Source of the DNA: Micromonospora radicis
GTDB lineage: Bacteria > Actinomycetota > Actinomycetes > Mycobacteriales > Micromonosporaceae
Length of the DNA stretch: 64,000 bases
Direction: 5' to 3'
Assembly (NCBI RefSeq): GCF_003583405.1
Contig: NZ_QXEC01000003.1
Location: 1 to 64,000 of the forward strand
A model generated the notes under the pieces. That model was not told the origin of the DNA. It was given only the letters and a program-made list of their open reading frames with translations, and did no database searches. A program made the position numbers and the translations under genes. How positions within the stretch are numbered: position 1 is the stretch's first letter; every line of letters begins with the position of its first letter. This document shows positions 9,271 through 17,988 of this stretch, in pieces.

Positions 9271-9939
9271 GTGATCGAGGTCCTGATCGTCGACGACAAC
9301 CCGATCGTCCGGATGGCCCTGCGCGGCTTCCTCGCCGGCGCCGAGGACGTGACCGTGGTCGGCGAGGCGCCCGACGGACGTACCGCCGTGGCCACCGCCC
9401 AGCGGCTGCGGCCGGACGTGATCCTGCTGGACCACCGGATGCCGATCGCCGACGGACTCAGCGTGGTGAGCAAACTCGCGGAGTCCTCGCGGGTGCTCGT
9501 CCTGACCAGCGACGACGCCGACGAGCTGATCGCCGGGATGCTGCTCGGCGGGGCCCGGGGCTACCTGGTCCACGGCGAGTTCGATCCGACGGAACTGCTG
9601 CGCGCGGTGCGGGCCGTGGCCGCCGGGCAGGGTTGGCTGTCCCCGCGCAGCGCGTCGGTCACCATCGCCGTGCTGCGTGAGCAGGCCAGCCGCGAGCAGG
9701 AGGACGCACACCGGGCCGAGTCCGCCCGCGCGACGCGCGAAGGGTTCGGCCTGACCCGACGCGAGCAGGAGGTGATGGCGTTGTTGTGTGCCGGGCATTC
9801 GAACGCGGCCATCGCCCGCCGGCTGCTGTTGACCGAGAAGACGGTCAAGAACCACCTGGCGAACATCTTCACCAAACTCCAGGCCCGAAACCGCACCGAG
9901 GCGGTGGTCCGGTGGACGGGTCAGCCGGAGCCCGGCTGA
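9271..9939 (+). CDS. NarL/LuxR-family response regulator
   Basis: 222 residues, with a receiver domain (1-120) and a GerE-type helix-turn-helix (about 150-212, LTRREQEVMALL...TVKNHLANI). The acidic pocket VDDN and phospho-acceptor D54 (LLDHRMP) are intact. The usual conserved Lys of strand 5 is a His here (GYLVHG instead of GYLxKx), which may change the switch. GTG start at 9271, tightly linked to the kinase. Confidence 0.92.
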   Translation: MIEVLIVDDNPIVRMALRGFLAGAEDVTVVGEAPDGRTAVATAQRLRPDVILLDHRMPIADGLSVVSKLAESSRVLVLTSDDADELIAGMLLGGARGYLVHGEFDPTELLRAVRAVAAGQGWLSPRSASVTIAVLREQASREQEDAHRAESARATREGFGLTRREQEVMALLCAGHSNAAIARRLLLTEKTVKNHLANIFTKLQARNRTEAVVRWTGQPEPG

Positions 9940-10031
9940 GGTTTCCCATCCGGGGGTGAACGCGGCTGAACGCCACACCCCGTGCGGTCGTTGTAGTGGC
10001 GACGGGTTGTTCCACCCGCCACACCGCCCGG

Positions 10032-10562
10032 ATGGGGGTAGCCATCAGCGACGCCAGCGGACAGCCGAGAACCCACACCGGTGTACCGGCCGACGGCGGG
10101 ACCGCCCTGGTCACCGCGTTGATCGCGCATCCGTGCCCCATCGAGCGGGCGGCCCTACGCGCCGCGCTCGACGCCGACGACCGGATCCGGGTCGTGGCGA
10201 TCGCCGGTGACGGCGACGAGGCGGTGGCCCTGACCCACCGGCTACGTCCCGCCGTGGTCCTGCTGGACGACCAACTCGGTACGCCGGAGGGCGGGTTGGT
10301 CCGCGCCCTGGCCCAACACGCCGGGGTGCTGGCACTGACCCGAGCGACCGAACGGCGGGCGATCACCGCGCTGCTGCGGGCACCGGTGCGCGGCTGCCTG
10401 GTGTACGGCCAAATCGAGGGCGCCGACCTGCACCGTGCCGTGCGCGCGGTCGCCGCCGGGCTGGGCTGGCTGTCACCGGTGGCGGTGGCGGCCGCTAGTT
10501 TCGAGCTGCGGGCCCGGACGAGACGCACCGGCCAGCCGGGCCCGGCCTACCAGGGGTCATGA
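10032..10562 (+). CDS. Degenerate stand-alone receiver-like protein
   Basis: A 176-residue paralogue of the receiver domain of the preceding response regulator: RAVRAVAAGLGWLSP matches RAVRAVAAGQGWLSP closely. The acidic pocket is lost (IAHPCP in place of IVDDNP), the strand-5 Lys is absent (CLVYGQ), and there is no DNA-binding domain. An Asp equivalent to the phospho site remains at D79. The start is uncertain: the ATG at 10032 has no strong ribosome site, and an upstream ATG at 9996 is possible. Its 3' end overlaps the convergent sigma-factor gene by 68 bp. It could be a decoy or anti-regulator, or a decaying duplicate. Confidence 0.6.
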   Translation: MGVAISDASGQPRTHTGVPADGGTALVTALIAHPCPIERAALRAALDADDRIRVVAIAGDGDEAVALTHRLRPAVVLLDDQLGTPEGGLVRALAQHAGVLALTRATERRAITALLRAPVRGCLVYGQIEGADLHRAVRAVAAGLGWLSPVAVAAASFELRARTRRTGQPGPAYQGS

Positions 10563-11121
10563 CGCCCAGGTCGTCGACGTTGTCGAGGAACCCCCGGGCG
10601 GCCCGCAGGGCGTAGAACGACCGGGACCGCACGGTCCCCTCCGGAATGCCGATCCGGGTGGCCGCCTCGGCGACCGAGGCGCCGCCGTAGTACAGCTCGA
10701 CCAGCACGGCGCGGTGCTCGGGAGTGAGCCGGCAGAGCGCGTCGCTCAGGGCGTACCGGTCCACGATCTCCTCGAACGCGTCGTCCGGGGACGGCATCCA
10801 GGCCACGTCCACCCCGTAGATCTCGGTGGGCCGGGCGGCCCGGGCCCGGGCCGCGTCGATGGTCAGGTGTCGGGCCACGATGAACAGCCACCGGCGGACG
10901 GTGTCCGCCTCCACCGGCAACTCCCCCAACCGGCGCCAGGCCCGCAGCATCGTCTCCTGGAGCAGGTCCTCGGCGAGTTCGCGCTGCCCCCGGGTCAGCC
11001 GGAGCAGGAAGTGGTACAGCGGCTGGGAGTTCGCGGCGAAGATGGCCCGCATCCGGATAACCGCATCGTCGGTGTCGGTGTCGGTGTCGACCGGCCGGGT
11101 CGGGCACACGTCGATGTCCAC
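10495..11121 (-). CDS. ECF-type RNA polymerase sigma factor
   Basis: 208 residues with sigma region 2 (ELAEDLLQETMLRAWRR) and region 4 (LTPEHRAVL...VAEAATRIGIPEGTV). I prefer the GTG at 11121, with GAGGAG 9 bp upstream, over the ATG at 11151, which lacks a ribosome site. It resembles the second sigma factor of this window (28153-28722) but has no anti-sigma gene beside it. A C-terminal tail of about 30 residues runs into the convergent receiver gene. Confidence 0.88.
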   Translation of the reverse strand: MDIDVCPTRPVDTDTDTDDAVIRMRAIFAANSQPLYHFLLRLTRGQRELAEDLLQETMLRAWRRLGELPVEADTVRRWLFIVARHLTIDAARARAARPTEIYGVDVAWMPSPDDAFEEIVDRYALSDALCRLTPEHRAVLVELYYGGASVAEAATRIGIPEGTVRSRSFYALRAARGFLDNVDDLGVMTPGRPGPAGRCVSSGPAARN

Positions 11122-11272
11122 AGTTGTCGTCTCCTCGCCCCGATGATCCATCCGGCGAGTGCGACGCTAGCCAGTGGCGGGGTCGGTACGCCTGAGGCGA
11201 AGGGCCCAGGACGGCCCAGCGGTCCCGGGCCGACCGCGGCCGGAATCCCGGGACCGGCTCCGGCGGGTCGGC

Positions 11273-14200
11273 TCAGCGCACCTCGAACTCGTAGATCGAG
11301 TACCCGTATCCGGGCATGTCACGACCGGTGGCGACCATCCGTACGTGCCGGGCCGGCGTACGGGTGAACGACAGGTCGGTGGTGCCGCCGACACCGCTGC
11401 TGGTCCGGTGGACGGTGCGCCAGGTCCGCCCGTCGGTGGACACCTCGATCCGGTACGCCGTCGCGTACGCCCGCTCCCACCGCAGCCTGACCTGGCTCAC
11501 CTGCCAGAGCTCCCCGAGATCCACGGCCAGCCACTGTGGGTCGGGCGCGAAGGCGCTCGCCCACCGGGTCTCCGCGTCACCGTCGATGGCACGGTGCGCG
11601 CCCAGCCGGTCCACGGCTTCCACACTGGAAGCGGTGGCGGTGCCGGTGAGCGCCAGGTTGCGGCCGGAGCTGTTGACCCGGCCAGCGGGGGCGGACGACG
11701 ACGTGGGCCGTGGTGTCGCCGTACTCGCCGACGGTCGGGGGGCTGCCGTGCTCGCCGACGGTCGAGGGGTTCCCGATCGGCTGGTGGCCGGTCCGGGGGT
11801 TCGCGTGACGGCGCCGGTCGCGGCACCCCCGGCCGGCGCCGCGACGGGTGGACCGGTGGCGGGCGGAGCGACGGTGGGCGGCGTGGCGGACGGCGGAGTC
11901 GCGCTGCCCGGACCGGCGGGATCCTCGTCCTGGTCCTGCTCTGGGGCGGTGGGTGACGAGGACTGTGCCGACGGGGGCACGGACGGCAGGACGATGTCGG
12001 TGCCCGGCTGCTGGGCGTTCGACCGGGCCGCGCTGGGGTTCAACGCGTATCCGGTGGCCGTCGCGACCGCCAGCGCGGCGATGGCGGCCAGCGCGGGAAC
12101 CGCCCGTCGACGGGACCGGGCCCACCGCTCGGCGGGCCGTCCGAGCGGCAGCAGCTCCGTCACCTCTTCCAGTGCGCCGGTCCCGGCCGGTCGCGCCGCA
12201 TCATCGCCCGTCGGACCGACGACGAACGTCGGCGCCTCGGGTGCGTCCGACGGTGTCGAGGCGGCGGTGCCGGGCCGCTCCCGCGGCGCCCTCGACGCCG
12301 GGTTCGCCGGGCTGCCCGGCGAACCCGGCGATGCCACCTGCCCGGTCGCCGGAACGCCGTCGACGCCCAGCGCCGACGACACGGCGAGGGCGGATGGCAC
12401 GGACGGCGCGGCCGACGGCGACGCGGCGGGCGCGGTCTGGGCGGGCGAGCGGGGCGGCACGGCCCGGGCGGACGGCGCGGGCGAGATCGGCACCGCTCGA
12501 AGCTCGGCCGAGCCGGCGACAACGGGCGGCACGGTCCGCGTGGACGGCGCGGCCGGTGCGGCGGGCATCACCGGCACCGGGGGCAGGGCCGGCACCGGGG
12601 GCAGAGCCGGCACGGAAGGCAGAGCCGGCACCGGGGGCAGAGCCGGCACGGAAGGCACAGCCGGCACGGCGGGTGGCGTCTTGGCGGCCCGCCGTTCGGC
12701 CCGGCCGAGCCGGCTCCTCCGCAGGTCGGCCGGGCCGGGCGTGGACGGCTCCGGCTCGCCGGTCGGCCCCGGTGGCGTACCCGGTTCGTTCGGGTTCGGC
12801 CCGACGGTGTCGATCTCCGGTTCGCGTAGCACCAGCGCCCGCCGGACCGCCGGCCCGGTTCCGGCCACCGCGGCGGCGACGGAGGCCGGGTCGACCTCGA
12901 CCGCGTCGGCGAACTGGGCGGGTGCCAACTGCACCCGACCGCGGGTCGACGCGGGCAGCCGGGCCAGCAGGGCACCGAGCAGCGGCAGCACCTGTGTGGT
13001 GGGCGGCTTGCCGGGGATGCCGACGTAGATCCGGACGGTGCCGAAGTCCCACGGATGCGCCCGGACCAGCCGCGCACCGCTCTCCTGCCCCACCGGGCGT
13101 ACCCAGAGGCCGGACTGGGTCACCTCGGCGACCCACTGCTCGTTCAACCGGAACAGGTGGTCGTCCAGAGCCGGGTAGCCGTCGAGCCCCCGCACCGGTC
13201 CGGTGGGCCGGACCACGCCGTCGGGCGCATGGCCGAGGGCCGTGGCGAGCGGCTCCCAGCCGGTGCCCGGCTCGTCGACCGCCAGGCTGCTCGGCCGGTC
13301 GTCGGACGCCAGCACCGGCAGTCCGGTGCGGACCGTGACGGTACGGGTGTCGGTGCGGGCCAACCGCGCCGCGACGGCGGCGGTCGCGGTGGCCGAACCG
13401 TACGGGGCGAGAACCAGGTGCCGGCGCAGCCCGGGCGGTAGCAGGCGCAGCAGCGTGTCGAGTTCCGCCTCGGTCGGCTCCGGCTGGTCGGGTCGGCCGA
13501 GGACGAGCAGCGGCCGGTCGGGGTCGGCGGGTACGCCGTAGACGAGATCGTCCAGGTCCGGCGTGGGCGGCTCGCCGATGTGCCGCACCAGCCACAGCCC
13601 CGCCGGGATGGGCAGCACGGTCAGGTCCGCGCCGACGGACGCACAGAACCGGTCGGCGTCCGGTGCCCAGCGGGGCTCTGGGCTGCGGCTTCCGACCGGC
13701 GTGGCCGTACCGTCCGGACTGTGCCGCAGCCAGCCGTCCACGGCGAACACCGAACCGCCGGGCAGCAGCAGCACCTGCGTACGGGGGGCCTCGATGACGG
13801 CGCTCAGCTCGCGCGCGAGTCGACCGGCCTGGGCCGCGCCGGCGCCGGCGCCGGGCATCACGAGCCGCGCCCGGGTGCCGGGCGGTACCGCGATCGGCAG
13901 CACCGTCTCGACCACCGACCGGTCGTCGACGGTGTGCAGTGGGCCGATGACCGTGACGACGTCCGGTTCGGTCGGCAGGTCGGCGGCCAGCGCGGCGACG
14001 GTACCGGTGGGGTCGGTGCCGACGACGACCACCCGCTCCCCCACCCAGTTCAGGGCGGAGCCGATCCGGCGGAACCGGCCGGTGTCGGCGAGCCATCCGG
14101 GGGACGTTGCCGGCGTCGACTGTGGAGCTTGCTCGGCCCGCCCGCCGGAACCGGCCACGGTCGGGTGTGCCCGATCGGCCCGGTCTCGATCTCCACTCGT

Positions 14201-14275
14201 CATGCCACCAACTACGCAGCCGACCGGCGGCGTGTTCACGGCTGACCGCGGATCGGCTCGCGCGCGTTCGGTCAC
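11273..14275 (-). CDS. Large single-TM protein with C-terminal F5/8 type C (discoidin) domain
   Basis: 1000 residues if translation starts at the GTG at 14275, which overlaps the DUF4913 stop as GTGA; the ATG at 14203 would give 976. The N-terminal half (about 75-520) is an alpha/beta region of unknown function, with LLLPGGSVFAVDG, PAGLWLVRH and a LVLGRPD...LLRLLPPG segment. A low-complexity stretch of VPALPP-type hexapeptides follows (about 535-570). One transmembrane helix lies near 720-742, then a Pro/Thr/Ser linker, then a discoidin domain (about 872-1000, AIDGDAETRWAS...WLAVDLG). The topology suggests a cytoplasmic head and an extracellular sugar- or surface-binding tail. It is the last gene of the secretion-like operon. 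The head region resembles parts of the protein at 32562-34997. Confidence 0.75.
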   Translation of the reverse strand: MTERARADPRSAVNTPPVGCVVGGMTSGDRDRADRAHPTVAGSGGRAEQAPQSTPATSPGWLADTGRFRRIGSALNWVGERVVVVGTDPTGTVAALAADLPTEPDVVTVIGPLHTVDDRSVVETVLPIAVPPGTRARLVMPGAGAGAAQAGRLARELSAVIEAPRTQVLLLPGGSVFAVDGWLRHSPDGTATPVGSRSPEPRWAPDADRFCASVGADLTVLPIPAGLWLVRHIGEPPTPDLDDLVYGVPADPDRPLLVLGRPDQPEPTEAELDTLLRLLPPGLRRHLVLAPYGSATATAAVAARLARTDTRTVTVRTGLPVLASDDRPSSLAVDEPGTGWEPLATALGHAPDGVVRPTGPVRGLDGYPALDDHLFRLNEQWVAEVTQSGLWVRPVGQESGARLVRAHPWDFGTVRIYVGIPGKPPTTQVLPLLGALLARLPASTRGRVQLAPAQFADAVEVDPASVAAAVAGTGPAVRRALVLREPEIDTVGPNPNEPGTPPGPTGEPEPSTPGPADLRRSRLGRAERRAAKTPPAVPAVPSVPALPPVPALPSVPALPPVPALPPVPVMPAAPAAPSTRTVPPVVAGSAELRAVPISPAPSARAVPPRSPAQTAPAASPSAAPSVPSALAVSSALGVDGVPATGQVASPGSPGSPANPASRAPRERPGTAASTPSDAPEAPTFVVGPTGDDAARPAGTGALEEVTELLPLGRPAERWARSRRRAVPALAAIAALAVATATGYALNPSAARSNAQQPGTDIVLPSVPPSAQSSSPTAPEQDQDEDPAGPGSATPPSATPPTVAPPATGPPVAAPAGGAATGAVTRTPGPATSRSGTPRPSASTAAPRPSASTATPRPTSSSAPAGRVNSSGRNLALTGTATASSVEAVDRLGAHRAIDGDAETRWASAFAPDPQWLAVDLGELWQVSQVRLRWERAYATAYRIEVSTDGRTWRTVHRTSSGVGGTTDLSFTRTPARHVRMVATGRDMPGYGYSIYEFEVR
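12570..12662. repeat. 18-bp tandem repeats encoding VPALPP/VPALPS
   Basis: Alternating copies of an 18-bp unit encode a proline-rich spacer of about five hexapeptides in the discoidin protein. The units are near-identical at DNA level, so copy number can be expected to vary between strains. Confidence 0.8.
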
Positions 14276-14721
14276 CCAGCCAGGAAGCTGTCCTGCTCGA
14301 CAGTAGGTCGTTCCTTCGGCCGGTGCAGGCCGGGCTTGCAGCCGGCGAACGGGCCGTTCGGGCTACGCAGCATGTCCATGGTCGGCCAGAGGTAGTTCTG
14401 GTGCCAGTGTGCCGGGTCCGACGCCTGCGCATCGGCGCCGGTGCGTTCCTGCCAGGCGAGCCAGAGCCCGTGCAGGTAGGCGATCGCCTCGGGGTGTTCC
14501 CGCCAGCGCGGGCACCAGGGCGACGAGGAGCTGACCTCACCGCCGTACACCGGGAGCAGGAGTCCCTCGACCCAGAAGGATAGTCGGCGGAGTTCCTCGA
14601 CGTACTCCGGTCCTTCGAGGTAGAGGATGAAGAAGGGGCCGGCATCGTCGTCCGGCTCCGACTCCGGCTGCACCATCGGCTGTTCCAGGGCCGGGTCGCC
14701 GTGCTGGATCATCTGGGTCAT
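14272..14721 (-). CDS. DUF4913 family protein
   Basis: 149 residues. The DUF4913 signature is clear: WVEGLLLPVY, then WCPRWREHPEAI, LHGLWLAWQ, a W-x-N-Y segment, and GPFAGC...H near the end. The function of the family is unknown; it recurs beside actinobacterial conjugation and type IV secretion genes. ATG at 14721 has GGAG upstream and lies 19 bp after the GH19 gene's stop. Its own stop overlaps the next start (GTGA), which points to translational coupling. An acidic, disordered N-terminus of about 30 residues precedes the domain. Confidence 0.85.
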   Translation of the reverse strand: MTQMIQHGDPALEQPMVQPESEPDDDAGPFFILYLEGPEYVEELRRLSFWVEGLLLPVYGGEVSSSSPWCPRWREHPEAIAYLHGLWLAWQERTGADAQASDPAHWHQNYLWPTMDMLRSPNGPFAGCKPGLHRPKERPTVEQDSFLAG

Positions 14722-14740
14722 TACCGGGCTCCATCTCGTC

Positions 14741-16219
14741 CTAGCACCTGAGGGTGCCCTCGTCGCCGGGGTCGACACCGAGGGTGGCGGCGAACCGTTC
14801 GTACGCGTCAACCCGGGCCTGCACCTGGGCGGTGTTCCGGCCTCCGCACTCCAGGGCGCCGTTGATGGTGCGGATGGTCTCGCCGAACCCGCCGCCCCCG
14901 GTGATCGCGGAGTGCGCGGTCATGGTGCCGGCGCCGGACTGGGTCATCCAGAACCACAGCGCGGTCTGCCAGGCCACCGAGGCGTCCTCCTTCACCAGGT
15001 CCGGATTGTTGAGCAGGTCCAGACCGAGCGCGTCGCCGGCGGCCTTGTAGTTGGTGTTCCAGCTGAGCTGGATCGGGCCGCGCCCGTGGTAGGCGCGCTG
15101 CCCGGCGGGGCACCCGTACGGCTGGCCGGTGTCGCAGTAGTCGCCCCACGCCGCCTGGTTGATCTCCTCGACGTGCACCAGGCCGCCGGACTCGTGGTCG
15201 ATGTTGGCCAGGAAGGCGGCCAACTCACGCTTGCGGGTCCGCTCGTCGCCGGTGCCGGCGAAGGCGGGGAACTTCGCCATCGCGTCGGTGAGTCCGGAGT
15301 AGCTGTAGAAGGAGTTCCGGTTGGGGAACATCGCGCTGAAGTCCGACGCGCTGAGCAACGACGACGCGTCGCCGCCGCCCGCGTCGTCCGAGCGGTCCCG
15401 GGCGGGAAGCGCGGTGGCGGTGTCGTCGGGCTCCGGCTCCGAGTCGTCGGAGTCCGAGCCGGCGTCCTCGTCGGACTCCGACTCCTCGTCCTCACCGGTG
15501 TACTTCGGAAAGAGTCCCCGAACCTGGAAGGGATAGGTACCCAGGGCGAGGACGGGCATGCCGCCCTGGGCCTCGACCGTCTCCAGTCCGATCTCCCAGG
15601 CCATCAGGGTCAGGCTGAGGTGGTCACCGACCACCTTCTTGTCAGTCCACAGCTGCCCGGTCTTGTCGGCCAGGTGGCAGAAGTACCGGGCGTGGGCGTG
15701 GATCGAGTCCTCGGCGTCGAGTACGTCGGCCTCGCCGCTGTCGTCGTCGTCCTCGCCGAACTCGTCGAACACCTCGTCCGTCAGCTGCGACAGTCCCTTT
15801 CGGCCCTGCGGCCCCTTCTTCTCGGCGTCCCACTCGGACGCGTAGTCGATCTGTGCCGCGAGGATCACCGGCGTCAGCAGCTTGCACTTCTTGGCGGCGG
15901 CCTTGATCGGCGCGACCAGATCCTGGTCCGGCACGTTCGTCGGGTCGAACTCGCCTCGGCCGTCACCGCCGGACAACTCGATCAGGGCGGTCGCGTGGGT
16001 CTGGCCACCGGCGTCGTCCGGCTCGGACGAGTTCGAGGCCATCTGCGACCCGCCGGCCATGGCGAAGATGACCAGCAGGATGATCAGCGCCAGCAGCGCG
16101 AGGACCACCAGCGGGAACGTCCCGACGATCGAGACGATCAGCCAGAGGATCTGGGTCGCGTCGGGTTTGAAGATCGACGTTCCGGCCTGCTGTGCCGCCC
16201 GGGCCTTACCCACCACCAT
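14741..16219 (-). CDS. Membrane-anchored cell-wall hydrolase: transglycosylase-like region plus GH19 domain
   Basis: 492 residues. A short basic N-terminus is followed by one or two membrane helices (about 22-56), a lytic-transglycosylase-like helical region (about 105-230, LLTPVILAAQIDYASEWD...GLSQLTDEV), an acidic Asp/Glu/Ser linker (about 235-275), and a C-terminal GH19 chitinase-type domain (about 285-490). The GH19 catalytic Glu is probably E343 (NIDHESGG), with the family segment YHGRGPIQLSWNTNY present. It occupies the VirB1 position of type IV systems, opening a hole in the wall. The second activity, on chitin or peptidoglycan, is unusual. Start ATG at 16219, 5 bp after the VirD4-like stop. 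Confidence 0.85.
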   Translation of the reverse strand: MVVGKARAAQQAGTSIFKPDATQILWLIVSIVGTFPLVVLALLALIILLVIFAMAGGSQMASNSSEPDDAGGQTHATALIELSGGDGRGEFDPTNVPDQDLVAPIKAAAKKCKLLTPVILAAQIDYASEWDAEKKGPQGRKGLSQLTDEVFDEFGEDDDDSGEADVLDAEDSIHAHARYFCHLADKTGQLWTDKKVVGDHLSLTLMAWEIGLETVEAQGGMPVLALGTYPFQVRGLFPKYTGEDEESESDEDAGSDSDDSEPEPDDTATALPARDRSDDAGGGDASSLLSASDFSAMFPNRNSFYSYSGLTDAMAKFPAFAGTGDERTRKRELAAFLANIDHESGGLVHVEEINQAAWGDYCDTGQPYGCPAGQRAYHGRGPIQLSWNTNYKAAGDALGLDLLNNPDLVKEDASVAWQTALWFWMTQSGAGTMTAHSAITGGGGFGETIRTINGALECGGRNTAQVQARVDAYERFAATLGVDPGDEGTLRC

Positions 16220-16224
16220 GGCGG

Positions 16225-17988
16225 TCAGCCGACCCGACGGGACTCGCGGCGGCTCCAGCTCGCCGCCGCGCGGTCGGTGATGGCCTGCACCTCGGCCTTG
16301 GCCGCCGCGGCGATCGACGCGGCGTTCGGCTCCTTGTACCAGGGCCGCAGCCGGATCAGCGCGGGCCGGATCCCGGTGGCCAGCAACAGGGCGGTGCCCT
16401 TGGGCAGGGCGCGGATCTTGTCCGCCGGCAGCACCTGCTCCTGCCGGTACGACACGGATCGGGACGAGCCGTCCTTGGACCGGGAGTAGCTGGAGGTGCG
16501 TACGTCGTGCTGGCCGACGAGTTTGGCCACCTTGTCGACGAAGTCGGCGTCGTCGAGCCCGGCACCGAGCAGTTTGATGGTGGCGGCGCTCCACAGCGCG
16601 TCCATCCCCGCCTCGCCCCAGACCCGTACGCCCTGCCGGTAGCTCTGCAGCAGGGTGACCACACTGATCCCGCGTGAGCCGAGGTGGCTGTAGAGGTCGG
16701 GCAGGTCGGAGATTCGGCACACGTTCGCCGCCTCGTCCAGGATGGCGGTCATCGGCGGGTCGAGCCGGCCGCCCATCCGTTCGGCGGCGACCACGCCGGC
16801 GCGGATGATGGCGTCGGCCAGGCCCGCGATCACCCCGGCGGCCGAGCCGCCGCCGTCCTTGGAGAGCAGGTAGAGGGTGTCCCGGCCGAGGACGTGCTGG
16901 TCCGGGATGAACTGCGGACAGTACGGGTCGGGGCTTACCCAGGCGACGATCTCCGGGTCGAGCAGGCACGCGACGCACTGCCGGGCGGTCTCGTAGATGC
17001 CGTCGCGGGTCTCGACGGCGCCGCGTACGGTGCCCTGGAGCTGGTCGGCCATGGCCGCCATGCCGACGTCGCGGAGCAGGTCGACCGGGGTCCGGTCGGC
17101 CGGGTCGGCGAGCCAGCCCAGCAGTTCGTTCACCGAGGAACCGCTGCGGGAGGCGGCGAGGAAGAGTGCGGTGAGGGTGTTCTGGGCCGCGGCGATCCAG
17201 AAGTCCTTCTTCGACGAGTCGTCGTTGACGGAGCTGACGAAGTGGCCGGCGAGGCGCCGCGCGCCTTCGATCGTGTCGCAGCCACTGAGCATGTCCCACC
17301 ACATCTCGCGCTCGGTGTACGCGATGCCCTGCGGGTCGAAGGTCCACACCCGGCCGACCTTCGTACGCTCCTGCCGGGTGACGGTGAACACGTCGGACTT
17401 GTTCGAGGTCAGCAGGACCGGCCCCGGTGCCCGCAGCACCCGCGGGATGGCGATGCCGGTGGACTTGCCGGCCCGCGGTGCCATCAGGTCGAGTTCCACG
17501 TCCTCGTAGGAGGAGCGCAGTTCCGGTCCGGCGGGGACCAGGTCGCCGAGCAGGTTGCCGGTGTCGTCGGGGCTCAGTTTGACGGTGTCCTTGAGGCCGG
17601 GCCGCAGGTCGCGGGCGCGGGCCTCGATGCCCTTGCCCGACATGGCGCTCAGTTCGCCCGGACGGGCCAGGCTGCGTGGTTCCCGGAGCCGGCGGACGAT
17701 CCCACGGGCGAGCATGGCCACCGGGGACGCGCCGAGCAGGACCAGCGCGATCGCCCCGCCGTGGACCAGGTACGACGGCATCCCCGGCCAGAACTTCCCG
17801 GCGCCGCCGCCGACCAGGGCGAGGTAGGCGTCCAGAGTGAACGGCGGAGGCTGCCAGCCGTACCCGCTGATCAGGGCGGCGAAGGTGCCGCCGAGCCACA
17901 GCAGCACGAAGATCACGCCGTTGAGCAACGCGAAGCCGGGGATCAGCCACGGCAGGTACTCCGAGCCGATCCCACCCTGGCGGCTCAT
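16225..17988 (-). CDS. VirD4/TraG-like coupling ATPase
   Basis: 587 residues. N-terminal membrane helices (about 12-40 and 75-95) are followed by a TraG/VirD4 ATPase core. Walker A is APRAGKST with K175. Walker B is MTAILDEAAN with D418/E419. LLTSNKSDVF after the P-loop is also typical of coupling proteins. It should sit at the membrane and hand substrates to the channel. Its ATG overlaps the upstream VirB4-like stop (ATGA). No relaxase gene lies nearby, so its cargo may be protein rather than DNA. Confidence 0.9.
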   Translation of the reverse strand: MSRQGGIGSEYLPWLIPGFALLNGVIFVLLWLGGTFAALISGYGWQPPPFTLDAYLALVGGGAGKFWPGMPSYLVHGGAIALVLLGASPVAMLARGIVRRLREPRSLARPGELSAMSGKGIEARARDLRPGLKDTVKLSPDDTGNLLGDLVPAGPELRSSYEDVELDLMAPRAGKSTGIAIPRVLRAPGPVLLTSNKSDVFTVTRQERTKVGRVWTFDPQGIAYTEREMWWDMLSGCDTIEGARRLAGHFVSSVNDDSSKKDFWIAAAQNTLTALFLAASRSGSSVNELLGWLADPADRTPVDLLRDVGMAAMADQLQGTVRGAVETRDGIYETARQCVACLLDPEIVAWVSPDPYCPQFIPDQHVLGRDTLYLLSKDGGGSAAGVIAGLADAIIRAGVVAAERMGGRLDPPMTAILDEAANVCRISDLPDLYSHLGSRGISVVTLLQSYRQGVRVWGEAGMDALWSAATIKLLGAGLDDADFVDKVAKLVGQHDVRTSSYSRSKDGSSRSVSYRQEQVLPADKIRALPKGTALLLATGIRPALIRLRPWYKEPNAASIAAAAKAEVQAITDRAAASWSRRESRRVG

